Positions 1-9,466 of a stretch of DNA of 47,506 bases are shown here, in pieces (within the stretch, counting starts at the first letter, position 1; each line of letters starts with the position of its first letter). The position numbers and the translations under genes were made by a program. Source of the stretch: Planctomycetota bacterium (GTDB lineage: Bacteria > Planctomycetota > Planctomycetia > Planctomycetales > Planctomycetaceae); contig QWQG01000092.1 in the NCBI GenBank assembly GCA_003670925.1, forward strand, positions 1 through 47,506, read 5' to 3'. The notes beneath the pieces were generated by a model. That model searched no databases, was not told the origin of the DNA, and saw only the letters and a program-made list of their open reading frames with translations.

Positions 1-1
1 C

Positions 2-1228
2 GGAATCGTGTATCGCGGTTCGCAGTTGCCGGAACTGGTCGGCTGCTACATTTATGGAGACTATTCAACCGGCAAGATTTGGGGCGTGCGACACGATGGA
101 ACTCAAGTGATCTTTCACAAAGAGCTTGCTGACACATCGCTGCAGATCACGGGCTTTGCAACAAACAGGGCGGGAGATCTGCTGGTGCTCGATCATGCCG
201 GCGGCTTTTATCGGATCGAGCTTAGTCCTCAAGTTGAACCAACCGAGTTTCCTCGCAAACTCAGTGAAACTGGATTGTTTGAGTCGGTGCCGGACCACAA
301 GTTGCTGCCATCGGTGATTCCATATTCAGTCAATGTGCAATTGTGGTCTGATACCGCATTCAAGCAGCGTTGGCTGGCCGTGCCGGGTGAGGAAAAGATT
401 CAGTACACGTCCACCCGTGGCTGGAATTTCCCCAATGGGTCAGTGCTCGTGAAGAGTTTTGCCCTCGAACGCGAATCCGGCCAGATAGAAACTCGCCGCT
501 GGATAGAAACTCGCCTGATGGTAAGGCAGCAGAATGAATGGGTAGGGTATTCGTATCGCTGGAACGACGAGCAAACCGATGCTGAGCTGCTGGACACCGC
601 CGGAGCCGATGTCTCGTTTGAAATCATAGACCCAACCGCAGCGGATGGAAAACGCACCCAAACATGGCACTATCCCAGTCGAGCCGAATGTATGGTATGT
701 CATTCGCGAGCCGTCAACTACGTGCTTGGCCTGACAGAAAAACAGATGAACCGTTTACATGACTACGGCAACGTGAAAATGAATCAGCTCGAAATGCTGG
801 CTGACATTGGACTTTTTAAGGAACCTTTATCAAAACCCGCAAATGAGTTAAGTCGCCTCAGCGATCCGTTTGACTTGTCCGCAGATTTGAACACACGTGC
901 GACATCTTATCTGGACGCTAACTGTTCCAATTGTCATGTCGATGCCGGCGGCGGGAATTCCCAGTTCTCAACTGAGATCGAAGCCAAACCGGATCAGATG
1001 CGATTGTTCGATGCCCGTCCCGTCCATACCACGTTTGGCATTGCCGAAGCGCGACTGATCGCCCCCGGCGCTCCTGAGCGATCTCTGTTGTTAGATCGTA
1101 TGCAGCGGCGAGGCCACGGTCAGATGCCACCGATTGGAACAAACCAAATTGATCGGCCTGCCGTCGAGTTGATTCGCGAATGGATTCAGAAGATGCCCTT
1201 AAATATCGCGCAGCCGAAAACCGAGTAA
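2..1228 (+). CDS. PQQ-type sugar dehydrogenase / cytochrome c fusion protein, C-terminal part (5' end outside window)
   Basis: The reading frame is open to the left edge, so the true start lies upstream. The first residues (GIVYRGSQLPEL, YIYGDYSTGKIW) match the last blade of glucose/sorbosone-dehydrogenase beta-propellers. After a linker domain there are two haem-binding CxxCH motifs, CMVCH near residue 228 and CSNCH near residue 305 of the visible part, followed by a likely axial methionine in GQMPP. Such fusions are known in Planctomycetes, and this one is probably periplasmic, oxidising a sugar or other substrate and passing electrons to its own haems; substrate and location are inferred. 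An 18-bp unit is tandemly duplicated at about 484-519, giving IETRRW followed by IETRLM. The next gene starts 234 bp downstream, so it is probably transcribed separately. Confidence 0.8.
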   Translation, partial: GIVYRGSQLPELVGCYIYGDYSTGKIWGVRHDGTQVIFHKELADTSLQITGFATNRAGDLLVLDHAGGFYRIELSPQVEPTEFPRKLSETGLFESVPDHKLLPSVIPYSVNVQLWSDTAFKQRWLAVPGEEKIQYTSTRGWNFPNGSVLVKSFALERESGQIETRRWIETRLMVRQQNEWVGYSYRWNDEQTDAELLDTAGADVSFEIIDPTAADGKRTQTWHYPSRAECMVCHSRAVNYVLGLTEKQMNRLHDYGNVKMNQLEMLADIGLFKEPLSKPANELSRLSDPFDLSADLNTRATSYLDANCSNCHVDAGGGNSQFSTEIEAKPDQMRLFDARPVHTTFGIAEARLIAPGAPERSLLLDRMQRRGHGQMPPIGTNQIDRPAVELIREWIQKMPLNIAQPKTE

Positions 1229-1462
1229 TCCACCATCGTCGTGGAACAGCGTGATTCCGAAGTTCTTTAAAGTCAGTGCCGTTGGGCTGACTCCTGCGGC
1301 TCGCCAGTTTTTAATATCTGGGATCATCCTTGGTTCTGCATGATTGCGTCGCCGCTTGGAGGCGTTGTATGCTGCTGTCGGAATTCAAACGTTGACCGGC
1401 TTAACGCATTTTTGAACGAGCAAATGTGCCATGCTGGGTGACTATTGTTCACTAGGAATTCG

Positions 1463-2482
1463 ATGTCTGATTCAGTCGTAGAACTTACTCATCACGAAGA
1501 AGCGCGAGCGCTGTTTGGATTGCGTGACGAGCACCTGCGTCGTCTGTGCTCCGTAACCGGAGCCAAAGTCGTACTTCGCGGCAATCAGGTACGCATCACT
1601 GGCGAACAGGATCAAGTGGATCGCTGTCTTGAAACGCTAGAACAGTGGCGTAAAATCGTGCAGCGGAACTTAGAACTTGTGCCGTCAGATATTATCAATT
1701 CACTCGGGGAAGATCCCGCGAAAAAGGGAAAAATGATTCATTCTGAATTGCCGCATTCCAGTCATGCGGGAACCGGCAATTATTTTTCCGGACGAGGATC
1801 TCAGGAACTGCGGCCGGGCAAAGATCGAGTGGGGCAGATTCGTGCTAAAACAGACGGACAGAAGACCTACATGGACGCGATGCGCGACAGCGAGCTTGTG
1901 CTGTGCGACGGACCGGCGGGTTCCGGGAAAACGTATCTCGCTGTTGCCTTGGCATTAGAGGCGCTGCGTTCGGAGCAGGTGCGAAAAATAGTGCTGGTAC
2001 GTCCGGCAGTGGAAGCGGGAGAAAAGTTGGGGTTTTTACCGGGTGATATGTTTGCCAAGGTGAACCCATTCCTGCGACCACTCCTCGACGCGATTTATGA
2101 CATGCTAGATACGGAACAAGTGCGTCGTTATCTTGCAAACGACGTCATCGAAATTGTGCCTTTGGCGTTTATGCGGGGCCGCACGTTAAACGACACTTTC
2201 ATGATTTTGGATGAGGCTCAAAACACAACTTGCACGCAAATGAAGATGTTTTTAACACGGATGGGGCTGAATTCTCGAATTGTGGTGACAGGCGATTCGA
2301 CGCAAATTGACCTCGAAAAAGGTGTAGAAAGCGGGCTGAAGGACGGGATCCGGCGGCTTTCGCACATCCCTGGGGTTGCCATTGTGCGCCTAAATGGACA
2401 GGATATTGTCCGCCATCGGCTGGTTCGAGAGATTGTTTCGGCGTACGAAACTGCAGCGGATCGGGATAATTCAAAATCCTGA
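1463..2482 (+). CDS. phoH: PhoH-like ATPase
   Basis: About 339 residues. The N-terminal third resembles a KH-like RNA-binding domain (FGLRDEHLRRLC onward). The C-terminal part is the PhoH P-loop ATPase, with Walker A GPAGSGKT near residue 150 and Walker B-like MILDEAQN. The family is associated with RNA metabolism. The frame is open from a TTG at 1445, but the ATG at 1463 has an AGGA about six bases upstream, so it is the preferred start. The gene is followed after 3 bases by the HD-domain gene and then ybeY, an order conserved in many bacteria, which suggests one operon. Confidence 0.93.
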   Translation: MSDSVVELTHHEEARALFGLRDEHLRRLCSVTGAKVVLRGNQVRITGEQDQVDRCLETLEQWRKIVQRNLELVPSDIINSLGEDPAKKGKMIHSELPHSSHAGTGNYFSGRGSQELRPGKDRVGQIRAKTDGQKTYMDAMRDSELVLCDGPAGSGKTYLAVALALEALRSEQVRKIVLVRPAVEAGEKLGFLPGDMFAKVNPFLRPLLDAIYDMLDTEQVRRYLANDVIEIVPLAFMRGRTLNDTFMILDEAQNTTCTQMKMFLTRMGLNSRIVVTGDSTQIDLEKGVESGLKDGIRRLSHIPGVAIVRLNGQDIVRHRLVREIVSAYETAADRDNSKS

Positions 2483-2485
2483 TTT

Positions 2486-4867
2486 GTGAAGTTCTCTCAT
2501 GATAGCCCGCGCGTCGGACGCTCATCCGTCGGTAGTTTAATAAATATGTCGTTCTTTGGAACTCGCCGGACACGGCAGTCACAAGCTCGCGTGTTTCGCC
2601 CAACACCGTCAATTTGGGATCAGTTGATTGCTGCCTTCCGCGATTATCGCGTCTTGTCGCAGGGGATGATTGCGCTCTTGGCGTTGCTCTTGCTGCTGTG
2701 TGCAATCCAAGCGTGGAAGGCCAGCTTTCATTATCGAGCGGGTCAGTTTTCGGATGTTGGAATTCAGTCTCGGATTGACTTTGAGGTGGAGAACGTTGCG
2801 GAGACGCTGCGGATTCGCCGTGAGGCAGCAGTGGCTGCGCCGTTGGTTCTGATTCAGGAGCCAGCCGTTATCGATCGTCTTGTTTCCCAACTTCGTGCTC
2901 AGTTGAGCGAAGTATCCAACGCTGATTCCGTTGGTCAATTGTCGCAGGCGACGCTTGACGCATTCGGTTTTTCAGTGGTCGGAGAAAGAGAACGAGAACA
3001 GGCCTTCAGCCTGCTACGCAATCCCCTGCAAGATGCTGATGAGTCTTCTGGGAAGCGGCTGGACGAACTCATTGCGGAAGTCGAAATCCTGTTGGCTGAT
3101 GTTCGCAACTTGGGACTGGTTACCATTCTGGAAGCGCGCAGATTGTCTGGCGATCCGCTCGACGACCCCACGCCAGTCAATCGGAATCGAGCGATCAAAG
3201 TGGTGAGTGATCAGGGGCGACTAGTGAGTAACGGTGTGTTGGCCGACGTCTTACTGCAGGAACAACTCCGTGAGACTGGACGACTTGGGAAATTGTGGCC
3301 GACCCTGACAAAACTGGTAGTCATTAAGCCGACTCTCGAAACGTGGTTGCAGCAAAATCTAAAGAACCAACTGCAACTGGATTCAGCTGCCACAAAAGCG
3401 GAACTCCAACTGGCGTCGGATGGCGCTCAACAGAGATTTGATCGCTACCCCAAGAAGACAGTGCTTGTACCCGCCGGTGATCAATTGGCGGAAACAGAAA
3501 AAGGACTGGGGATTCTGCGACTGGAGTACGACGCCTATGCTGCAAACGTGACTCCTTGGCAGCGACTCACGCGAATCAACGGAATTGCGACGCTCGTTCT
3601 GCTGTTGGTGGTGCTGTTTGGTGTGTTTCTGAAATACTTTTCCCCGGAGATGCTCGAGGACAATTCAAAGCTCTTGGTATTTGTTGTAATGTGTTCGGCA
3701 TCAGTCTTTCTGAGTTGTCTGATGAGTGCCGATCCTTGGCGTGCGGAAATTATTCCGTTGCTGGCCACCGTGATGATTACCGCGATTGCCTATAGTCAGG
3801 TGGTGGCGATCCTGACGGCATTCCTGTTGTCATTGCTGGTTGCCATGTTCACATTGGGCGACATCGGTCATTTTCTGACACTGATGACGATTTGTGTGAC
3901 ATCAACAATTCCTTTGCGCCGCATCAAGTCTCGGTTGGTGATGGTCAAGGCTGGTTTTCTAGTCGCGACCATCTCGTTTTACGCAGTCTGGAGTACCAGT
4001 GTGATCCAAGCTGAGGGTGACGGCGACGCCTGGCGTAACTTGGCGATCGTTGTCACGGGATTGAAGTTTGCTGGATGGGCTCTTGTGTGTTGCTATCTTG
4101 TCGCGGGAAGTTTGCCTTTTATTGAACAGGCGTTTGGCATCGTGACCGACATCAGCCTCTTGGAACTCACTGGTGTCTCGCATCCTCTGTTACAGGAGCT
4201 CGCACGCCGCGCGCCGGGAACTTATAACCACTCAATGAACGTCGCGTCGCTGGCCGAAGCGGCAGCAGAAGCAATCGGTGCGAATGGTCTCTTGACGCGT
4301 GTCGGCGCCTATTTTCACGACATCGGCAAGATGCTGAAACCGGAATACTTCATTGAAAACATGACGGAAGGGTCTGAGAACCACCATAAATCACTCGCGC
4401 CTGCCATGAGTACGCTCATTATTATCGGGCATGTCAAAGACGGCTTGGAACTGGCGGAAGAAAATAATCTGCCGGAACCACTGGTGAATTTCATCGAACA
4501 GCATCACGGTACAACATTAGTGGAGTATTTCTATCACGAGGCAACTCGCAAGGCGGACGTCGATCATCGCACCGATGCGAGTGAATCTACGTTTCGTTAT
4601 CCAGGTCCCAAACCGCAATCTCGCGAAACAGCAGTGCTGATGCTGGCAGATGCAGTCGAGAGTGCAAGTCGCACCTTGAAAGAACCAACGCCAAAACGCG
4701 TTCAATCTCTGGTTCATGAGATTACCATGAAACGTCTGCTGGATGGGCAGTTTGACGAATGTAATCTGCAACTGAACGAAATCCGGATCATCGAAGAATC
4801 GTTAATTAAGTCCCTGCTGGCAGCGCATCACGGTCGTGTACGTTATCCAGGCCAGCGAACGGCATAA
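2486..4867 (+). CDS. 7TM-HD family membrane phosphohydrolase (PgpH/YqfF-like)
   Basis: Up to 793 residues. One transmembrane helix near residues 61-75 is followed by a large extracytoplasmic domain of about 280 residues, then a cluster of hydrophobic helices (roughly 365-550), then a cytoplasmic HD domain. The metal-binding residues are visible: YNHS near 581 and FHDIGK near 611. In Listeria the PgpH member of this family degrades cyclic di-AMP; whether this protein does is inference. The GTG at 2486 is almost joined to phoH, but an ATG at 2546 (MSFFGTRRTR) is a plausible alternative start; neither has a clear ribosome-binding site. The gene ends two bases before ybeY. Confidence 0.92.
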   Translation: MKFSHDSPRVGRSSVGSLINMSFFGTRRTRQSQARVFRPTPSIWDQLIAAFRDYRVLSQGMIALLALLLLLCAIQAWKASFHYRAGQFSDVGIQSRIDFEVENVAETLRIRREAAVAAPLVLIQEPAVIDRLVSQLRAQLSEVSNADSVGQLSQATLDAFGFSVVGEREREQAFSLLRNPLQDADESSGKRLDELIAEVEILLADVRNLGLVTILEARRLSGDPLDDPTPVNRNRAIKVVSDQGRLVSNGVLADVLLQEQLRETGRLGKLWPTLTKLVVIKPTLETWLQQNLKNQLQLDSAATKAELQLASDGAQQRFDRYPKKTVLVPAGDQLAETEKGLGILRLEYDAYAANVTPWQRLTRINGIATLVLLLVVLFGVFLKYFSPEMLEDNSKLLVFVVMCSASVFLSCLMSADPWRAEIIPLLATVMITAIAYSQVVAILTAFLLSLLVAMFTLGDIGHFLTLMTICVTSTIPLRRIKSRLVMVKAGFLVATISFYAVWSTSVIQAEGDGDAWRNLAIVVTGLKFAGWALVCCYLVAGSLPFIEQAFGIVTDISLLELTGVSHPLLQELARRAPGTYNHSMNVASLAEAAAEAIGANGLLTRVGAYFHDIGKMLKPEYFIENMTEGSENHHKSLAPAMSTLIIIGHVKDGLELAEENNLPEPLVNFIEQHHGTTLVEYFYHEATRKADVDHRTDASESTFRYPGPKPQSRETAVLMLADAVESASRTLKEPTPKRVQSLVHEITMKRLLDGQFDECNLQLNEIRIIEESLIKSLLAAHHGRVRYPGQRTA

Positions 4868-4869
4868 CA

Positions 4870-5373
4870 ATGTCGTTTGAGATCGATATTTCCAGTAGCC
4901 AAGACACTCTTTTAATCGACGTCAAGGGATTGACTCGGGCCCTCCAACGCGCTTTGCAGATCGAACAGGTTGCCGCAGCAGTATTGAGTATTTCGATCGT
5001 CGACAACAAGGCGATTCATCAGATCAACCGCGAACATCTGCAGCATGACTATCCCACTGACGTCATCAGCTTTCAACTAGATTTTGCATTCACTGACGAA
5101 GCCCCCAAGGATGCTCCTGCTAACCTGCGTGCTGCGGGCGCAATGATCGAAGGCGAGATTATTGCCAGCGCGGAGATGGCCGCGGAGATGGCGGTATCCG
5201 GCCAGTGGACGGCGATGCATGAACTTACGCTCTACGTGATCCACGGTCTGCTCCACATCTGTGGCTACGATGACCTATCTGCTGAAGAAAAAGTAATCAT
5301 GCGGATGCGCGAATGCGCAATTCTGAATGACTTAGGACTGAATCCGGTGTATCCAGATGATACAGCCGCGTAG
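4870..5373 (+). CDS. ybeY: Endoribonuclease YbeY
   Basis: 167 residues, normal size for the UPF0054/YbeY family of zinc-dependent endoribonucleases acting in 16S rRNA 3'-end maturation and ribosome quality control. The metal-site motif is seen as HGLLHICGYDD. The third ligand, usually His in the GYDH form, is Asp here. The upstream block PTDVISF is also typical of the family. It starts two bases after the 7TM-HD gene stop, consistent with translational coupling in a phoH operon. It converges with the DUF218 gene across a short 33-bp gap. Confidence 0.93.
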   Translation: MSFEIDISSSQDTLLIDVKGLTRALQRALQIEQVAAAVLSISIVDNKAIHQINREHLQHDYPTDVISFQLDFAFTDEAPKDAPANLRAAGAMIEGEIIASAEMAAEMAVSGQWTAMHELTLYVIHGLLHICGYDDLSAEEKVIMRMRECAILNDLGLNPVYPDDTAA

Positions 5374-5406
5374 TCGCTGCGGCACCTAATGCTTCACGGT
5401 GTGAAT

Positions 5407-6288
5407 TTACCGTCCCAAGAGGATTGCCAGATATTCTTTGGCAAACGAACATGTGGCTCCTAACGCAAAATTGTTGGGGATCATGGATTCCACCATCTGT
5501 CCCATTGTGAGGCCTTCATTATTCGCGGCGGTATGGAAATCTGCTGGCAGCGGGATTGGTTGCAGCCCGTTGCGGATCGCTAGGCGCATGGCACGCGGCA
5601 GGTGCCAAGCGGATGTGAGCAGTCCGATCCGCAACTTTGAGTTGCGAAAGCGTGCGCTCAACCCCTGCATTTCTTCCGATGTGTTTCTCCCCCCGGCCAT
5701 CTCAATTTCCGAATTCGGGACACCTAGTTTGAGTAGAATATCGCGCGACGACTCGGCCGGATCGACACCCGACGAATTCATCGACTTAATTCGCTGGCCT
5801 GTGCAGATAAATTTCGTGGCGATGTTCTGATGATACAACTGCGCAGCCAGAATCAATCGATCCCCGGATCCGTTACCTTGGAGACGACCATTCGCGGCAA
5901 GTCCCCCCCCGCCACCCAACACGATCACGACATCCAGTGGCAATTCTTGCAGTGGATCGACGGTCAGGTAGTCTGCTTCTAGTGCCGCTGCCATTTGATT
6001 GGCAATGAAGCCATTGCCCGCAACTGAAAATACGACAAAACAAACTATGGCTGCTACGGCACCAGATTGACCGGCATGATCCTGTTTTTTCTGAATGCAG
6101 AGGTGAATCGACAACGTGAGCAGCAGAATCCAGAGCAGGCCGCTAGGCATGACCAGTGCCGTCCCCACCTTTTCCAACACGCTTCTGTCTTGCGTGAGCC
6201 CCAGCACAATCAAGCCAACACCGCTCATGGCGCAGATGATGCAAAGGACTTGCAGAAACGAGGGTGGCTGTCGGTACTTCGCAAACAT
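5407..6288 (-). CDS. DUF218 (YdcF/SanA/ElyC-like) membrane protein
   Basis: About 293 residues. Two or three hydrophobic helices in the first 110 residues are followed by the DUF218 domain, with VVIVLGGGGG, FICTGQ, a DPAESSRD segment, GGRNTSEE and LLTSAWHLPRA in the expected order. Members such as ElyC and SanA are linked to envelope polysaccharide or peptidoglycan-precursor metabolism, but the reaction is not settled. The TTG at 6291 is followed directly by an ATG at 6288, taken as the start. It lies 43 bp after the glycosyltransferase gene on the same strand, suggesting a small envelope operon. Confidence 0.85.
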   Translation of the reverse strand: MFAKYRQPPSFLQVLCIICAMSGVGLIVLGLTQDRSVLEKVGTALVMPSGLLWILLLTLSIHLCIQKKQDHAGQSGAVAAIVCFVVFSVAGNGFIANQMAAALEADYLTVDPLQELPLDVVIVLGGGGGLAANGRLQGNGSGDRLILAAQLYHQNIATKFICTGQRIKSMNSSGVDPAESSRDILLKLGVPNSEIEMAGGRNTSEEMQGLSARFRNSKLRIGLLTSAWHLPRAMRLAIRNGLQPIPLPADFHTAANNEGLTMGQMVESMIPNNFALGATCSFAKEYLAILLGR

Positions 6289-6331
6289 CAAGTCTGTTTC
6301 CTTTTGGTGTCAACCCACGGAAGCGGGGCAA

Positions 6332-7558
6332 TTATGAAGTCTCGCGATGCACGCAGCGTTTCAGAATTTGTCCTAGACGCTTCGCCGCAAGCAGTGCCGA
6401 CCAATGTTGTGCTATATGTTTTTTTGCCTCTGCCGCCCGTTGTTTCGTTGGAGACGCATTCATCAGCAAGTCGGCGACGGCGTCGCGAAGTTCTTCTACG
6501 CTGCCTGTTTGAACAAGGCTCCCGTATTTGCCGCCGTCGAGGATTTCCGCTGGACCGGAACGACAGTCTGCAGCAATCACCGGAGTTCCACAGGCCATCG
6601 CTTCCAGCAATACATTTGGCATCCCTTCAACCAGCGACGGCAACACAAACACATCTGCGGACTGGTACCATGCAATCGCATGATCCTGAAATCCGATAAG
6701 TTGTACGGTCTCATTAAGGTTCAACGCGGCGATCTGCTTCTCCAGATGGCTGCGGTGTGGACCGTCACCAAGAATTGCTAGTCGAAACTCGATCTCCTGA
6801 AATTTCTGACGTAGATCCGCGACTGCATCGAGCAGCAGATGAAATCCTTTTTGGTGGTTCAAGCGACCTGCAGTCACGATCCGAAACACCGCCGACGCGG
6901 TTGGGACTTGCTTCTCACCGGTCCACCACGTATTTTGAATCGCTTGCGTTGCCTGCTGCTGAATCCAGTCCACATCGACACCGTTCTGCAGTGTTGCGAT
7001 GCGATCTCTCTGAATACCGTAAAAGCGAATCGCCGCTTCTCGCGCTCCGTCCGACACTGCCAAGACCTGCGTTGAATTGTTGTACAGTCGATGGAGGATT
7101 TTACGTTTGAACCATTGGAAGCGACCGGCAACCGGTGCGAAACCTGTCTCTGGATCGGTGACAATGGTGGATACATTTGGCACGCCGGCCTTGTGGGCTC
7201 CGGCGGCAGAAATCAACGTCATCAAAAATGTGCGGTCGTAACTGACGTCTGCTTGAACTTCCTGCAGGAATCGGGAGTAGTCTTGCACACGGCGCGCATG
7301 CATTAATCCTGGGAAATAAATCCGGGATGCTGTGACGCGGGTGTCAAACGACGTGACAGGCACGTCGGTAGGAACCTGATTCAGCAGCGGCCCGGACTTG
7401 TAAACAAGGTACAGAAACGGCTCAAATTGCTGACGATCCAGATGCCGCAGTAAGAGCAACATTTGACGTTCCGAGCCGCCACCATGCATCGCCCCGATTG
7501 AAAACACGACACGGATACGGCGCATGGCAGGAGTTGTTCTCAGAGGATGCTTGACCAT
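6332..7558 (-). CDS. Glycosyltransferase family 4 (GT-B fold)
   Basis: 408 residues. The N-terminal GT4 signature is GAMHGGGSERQ. The C-terminal Rossmann domain contains VTAGRLNHQKGF, LIGFQDH and the sugar-nucleotide motif EGMPNVLLEAMACGTPVIA with its EX7E glutamates. The family transfers sugars from activated donors to glycans or lipids; acceptor and donor cannot be read. The ATG at 7558 overlaps the upstream zinc-ribbon gene by 19 bases; an ATG at 7525 (MRRIRVVFSIG) would avoid the overlap and is a credible alternative. It sits between a small membrane protein and the DUF218 gene on the same strand. Confidence 0.9.
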   Translation of the reverse strand: MVKHPLRTTPAMRRIRVVFSIGAMHGGGSERQMLLLLRHLDRQQFEPFLYLVYKSGPLLNQVPTDVPVTSFDTRVTASRIYFPGLMHARRVQDYSRFLQEVQADVSYDRTFLMTLISAAGAHKAGVPNVSTIVTDPETGFAPVAGRFQWFKRKILHRLYNNSTQVLAVSDGAREAAIRFYGIQRDRIATLQNGVDVDWIQQQATQAIQNTWWTGEKQVPTASAVFRIVTAGRLNHQKGFHLLLDAVADLRQKFQEIEFRLAILGDGPHRSHLEKQIAALNLNETVQLIGFQDHAIAWYQSADVFVLPSLVEGMPNVLLEAMACGTPVIAADCRSGPAEILDGGKYGSLVQTGSVEELRDAVADLLMNASPTKQRAAEAKKHIAQHWSALLAAKRLGQILKRCVHRETS

Positions 7559-7848
7559 TCATTGCAATAATTGCAGCGGATTTTTCCGTCGGCGGAAAGC
7601 TCGGCTGTACTGTCCACGGTTGCGTTGCAGTTTCCACACTTGATCGCTGCAGTGTGCAGCGGTATCTGGGACACGATGTCCAGCACGCGACGTTTCCCAT
7701 CCAATGCTGATTGAGCGTGATGGCGCCCGAGGATATGAGAGCCATGCGTTGTGGTCTTGGAAAATCTGACAAACAGGAAGCCTGCAACAGCCAAGCTGAC
7801 GAGCGTCGCGACGCTAAAAATGAGGGCGAAAAAAATATTGATTGACAT
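7540..7848 (-). CDS. Small membrane protein with C-terminal zinc ribbon
   Basis: 102 residues. One hydrophobic helix spans about residues 5-28 (FFALIFSVATLVSLAVAGF). The cytoplasmic tail ends in a paired CxxC module, CGNC then CNYC, spaced as in a zinc ribbon. I do not recognise a named family. It begins the minus-strand set leading into the glycosyltransferase and DUF218 genes, and its 3' end overlaps the glycosyltransferase start, so co-expression is likely. A regulatory or scaffolding role is possible but unproven. Confidence 0.72.
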   Translation of the reverse strand: MSINIFFALIFSVATLVSLAVAGFLFVRFSKTTTHGSHILGRHHAQSALDGKRRVLDIVSQIPLHTAAIKCGNCNATVDSTAELSADGKIRCNYCNEWSSIL

Positions 7849-8113
7849 GGCTTGAGAACCAAAGTAACGAGATTGCCATCATCCTGTGAAAGGAGCGTCA
7901 CCCTGCCGAACATTATACCAGTCGCCCCGTTTTTCGCATGGTACTCGGACTCGCCAAATTCCGGATATACCAAAGAACGCTCAGTTTTCATCTGGGTCTG
8001 CAGCAGCACCCGCGGTGTTGTTCCGTTGGTTGAGGTGTGAACGGGTGTCGGGTAAACTCTGACTGTGGTTTATCCTGAATTCCTTTTTCCCGCCCACTTG
8101 GAGAATTATTGAA

Positions 8114-9466
8114 ATGTCCGGTTCCCACCTCGGCCAAAGACTTGGTCGTCGCCAATTTTTGACATCAGCGGCTTCGCTGGCAGCGACTGCGACGGCAATT
8201 TCCTATTTCCCATGGACAAATTCCGCGTTTGCAAATCTATCACCGAGCGACCGGCCGCGAATTGGTTGTATTGGCGTGGGAGGTATGGGGCGTGGCGATG
8301 CTTACGAGCACAAACAGTTTGGCGATATTGTCGCAATTTGCGATGTAGACAAGGAGCATGCCGACAAGGTGAATGCTGAAGAAGGGGTCGCATCCGGCAA
8401 GGCTGATGTCTATGGTGATTATCGAAAGGTCCTTGAGCGATCGGATATTGATGTTGTGAGTGTTGTGACTCCGGATCACTGGCACGTGAAAATTGCAATC
8501 GAGGCATTGCAGGCAGGCAAGCATGTGTTCTGTCAAAAGCCCCTGACTCTGACTCTGGAAGAAAATCAACTTATTCGCAACGCCTGTCGCAAACATGCGG
8601 ATCGCATTTTCTTCGTGGGGACGCAACAACGGAGCGATAATGAACGCTTCTTGCGTGCGGTGAATCTAGTTCGCAAAGGGCTGATTGGTGACGTGCAAAA
8701 GATTACGGTAGGGATCAACGGCGGCGACGTGGGCGGCCCGTTCGCCAAGTCCGATCCACCAGCAAATCTGGACTGGAACATGTGGCTAGGGCAAGCACCT
8801 TTGGTAGATTACGTGGAGCAACGCTGTCACGGAAATTTCCGCTGGTGGTATGAATACTCGGGTGGAAAATTCACAGATTGGGGCGCACATCATGTTGATA
8901 TCGCGCAATGGGCCATCGGCGAAGACGGCGAAGGGTCCGGGCCTGTCGAAATCGACGGTACCGATGCAAAACATCCTGTGCCATTCGAAAACGGGTATCC
9001 ACTGAAGGATGATTCCTTCAATTCGTCGCACGATTTCAACGTCATCGCACGTTATGCCAGCGGAGTTGAAATGCACATCACCAGTCGCGGTGACAACGGA
9101 ATCCTGTTCGAGGGCTCGAAAGGCCGATTCTTCGTCAACCGTGGAAAAATCTCAGGTCAACCGATCGAAGAAAACTGGGACAAGGACCAGTACGGTCCCG
9201 AACAACTGATGGAACTCTACAAAGGGAAGCCGTTCGAAGGCCATAAGCAGAATTTCTATCGGTGTCTCACTGAAGGTGGTTTGCCGGTGTCTGACGTTTA
9301 TTCCCACGTGCAAACCATGAATACCTGCCACCTCGCCGCGATTGCTGCGCGTTTGAATAGGGTGATCAAATGGGATCCAAAAGCAGAAAACATCGTGGGT
9401 GATGATCAAGCAGCAACATTCTTTGCGCGAACGCCTCGGGAAGGATTTGAGATTCCTCGCGTCTAA
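8114..9466 (+). CDS. Tat-exported Gfo/Idh/MocA family oxidoreductase
   Basis: 450 residues. A twin-arginine signal (GRRQFLTSAAS) opens the protein. The NAD(P)-binding Rossmann motif IGCIGVGGMGRGD follows at about residues 52-64, then CDVDKEHA and the family lysine in CQKPLTLT. The C-terminal half is the usual alpha/beta domain, with GAHHVDIAQWA. The family oxidises or reduces sugar and polyol hydroxyl groups. Exported members are very common in Planctomycetes; the cofactor is probably tightly bound, as in glucose-fructose oxidoreductase. Substrate unknown. It stands alone, divergent from the zinc-ribbon gene across 265 bp. Confidence 0.92.
   Translation: MSGSHLGQRLGRRQFLTSAASLAATATAISYFPWTNSAFANLSPSDRPRIGCIGVGGMGRGDAYEHKQFGDIVAICDVDKEHADKVNAEEGVASGKADVYGDYRKVLERSDIDVVSVVTPDHWHVKIAIEALQAGKHVFCQKPLTLTLEENQLIRNACRKHADRIFFVGTQQRSDNERFLRAVNLVRKGLIGDVQKITVGINGGDVGGPFAKSDPPANLDWNMWLGQAPLVDYVEQRCHGNFRWWYEYSGGKFTDWGAHHVDIAQWAIGEDGEGSGPVEIDGTDAKHPVPFENGYPLKDDSFNSSHDFNVIARYASGVEMHITSRGDNGILFEGSKGRFFVNRGKISGQPIEENWDKDQYGPEQLMELYKGKPFEGHKQNFYRCLTEGGLPVSDVYSHVQTMNTCHLAAIAARLNRVIKWDPKAENIVGDDQAATFFARTPREGFEIPRV

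Noticed and set aside
6067-6699. 210-codon plus-strand frame
   Set aside because: It is antisense to the DUF218 and glycosyltransferase genes and has no motif.
7422-8009. 195-codon minus-strand frame
   Set aside because: It overlaps the zinc-ribbon and glycosyltransferase genes in another frame, and lacks recognisable features.
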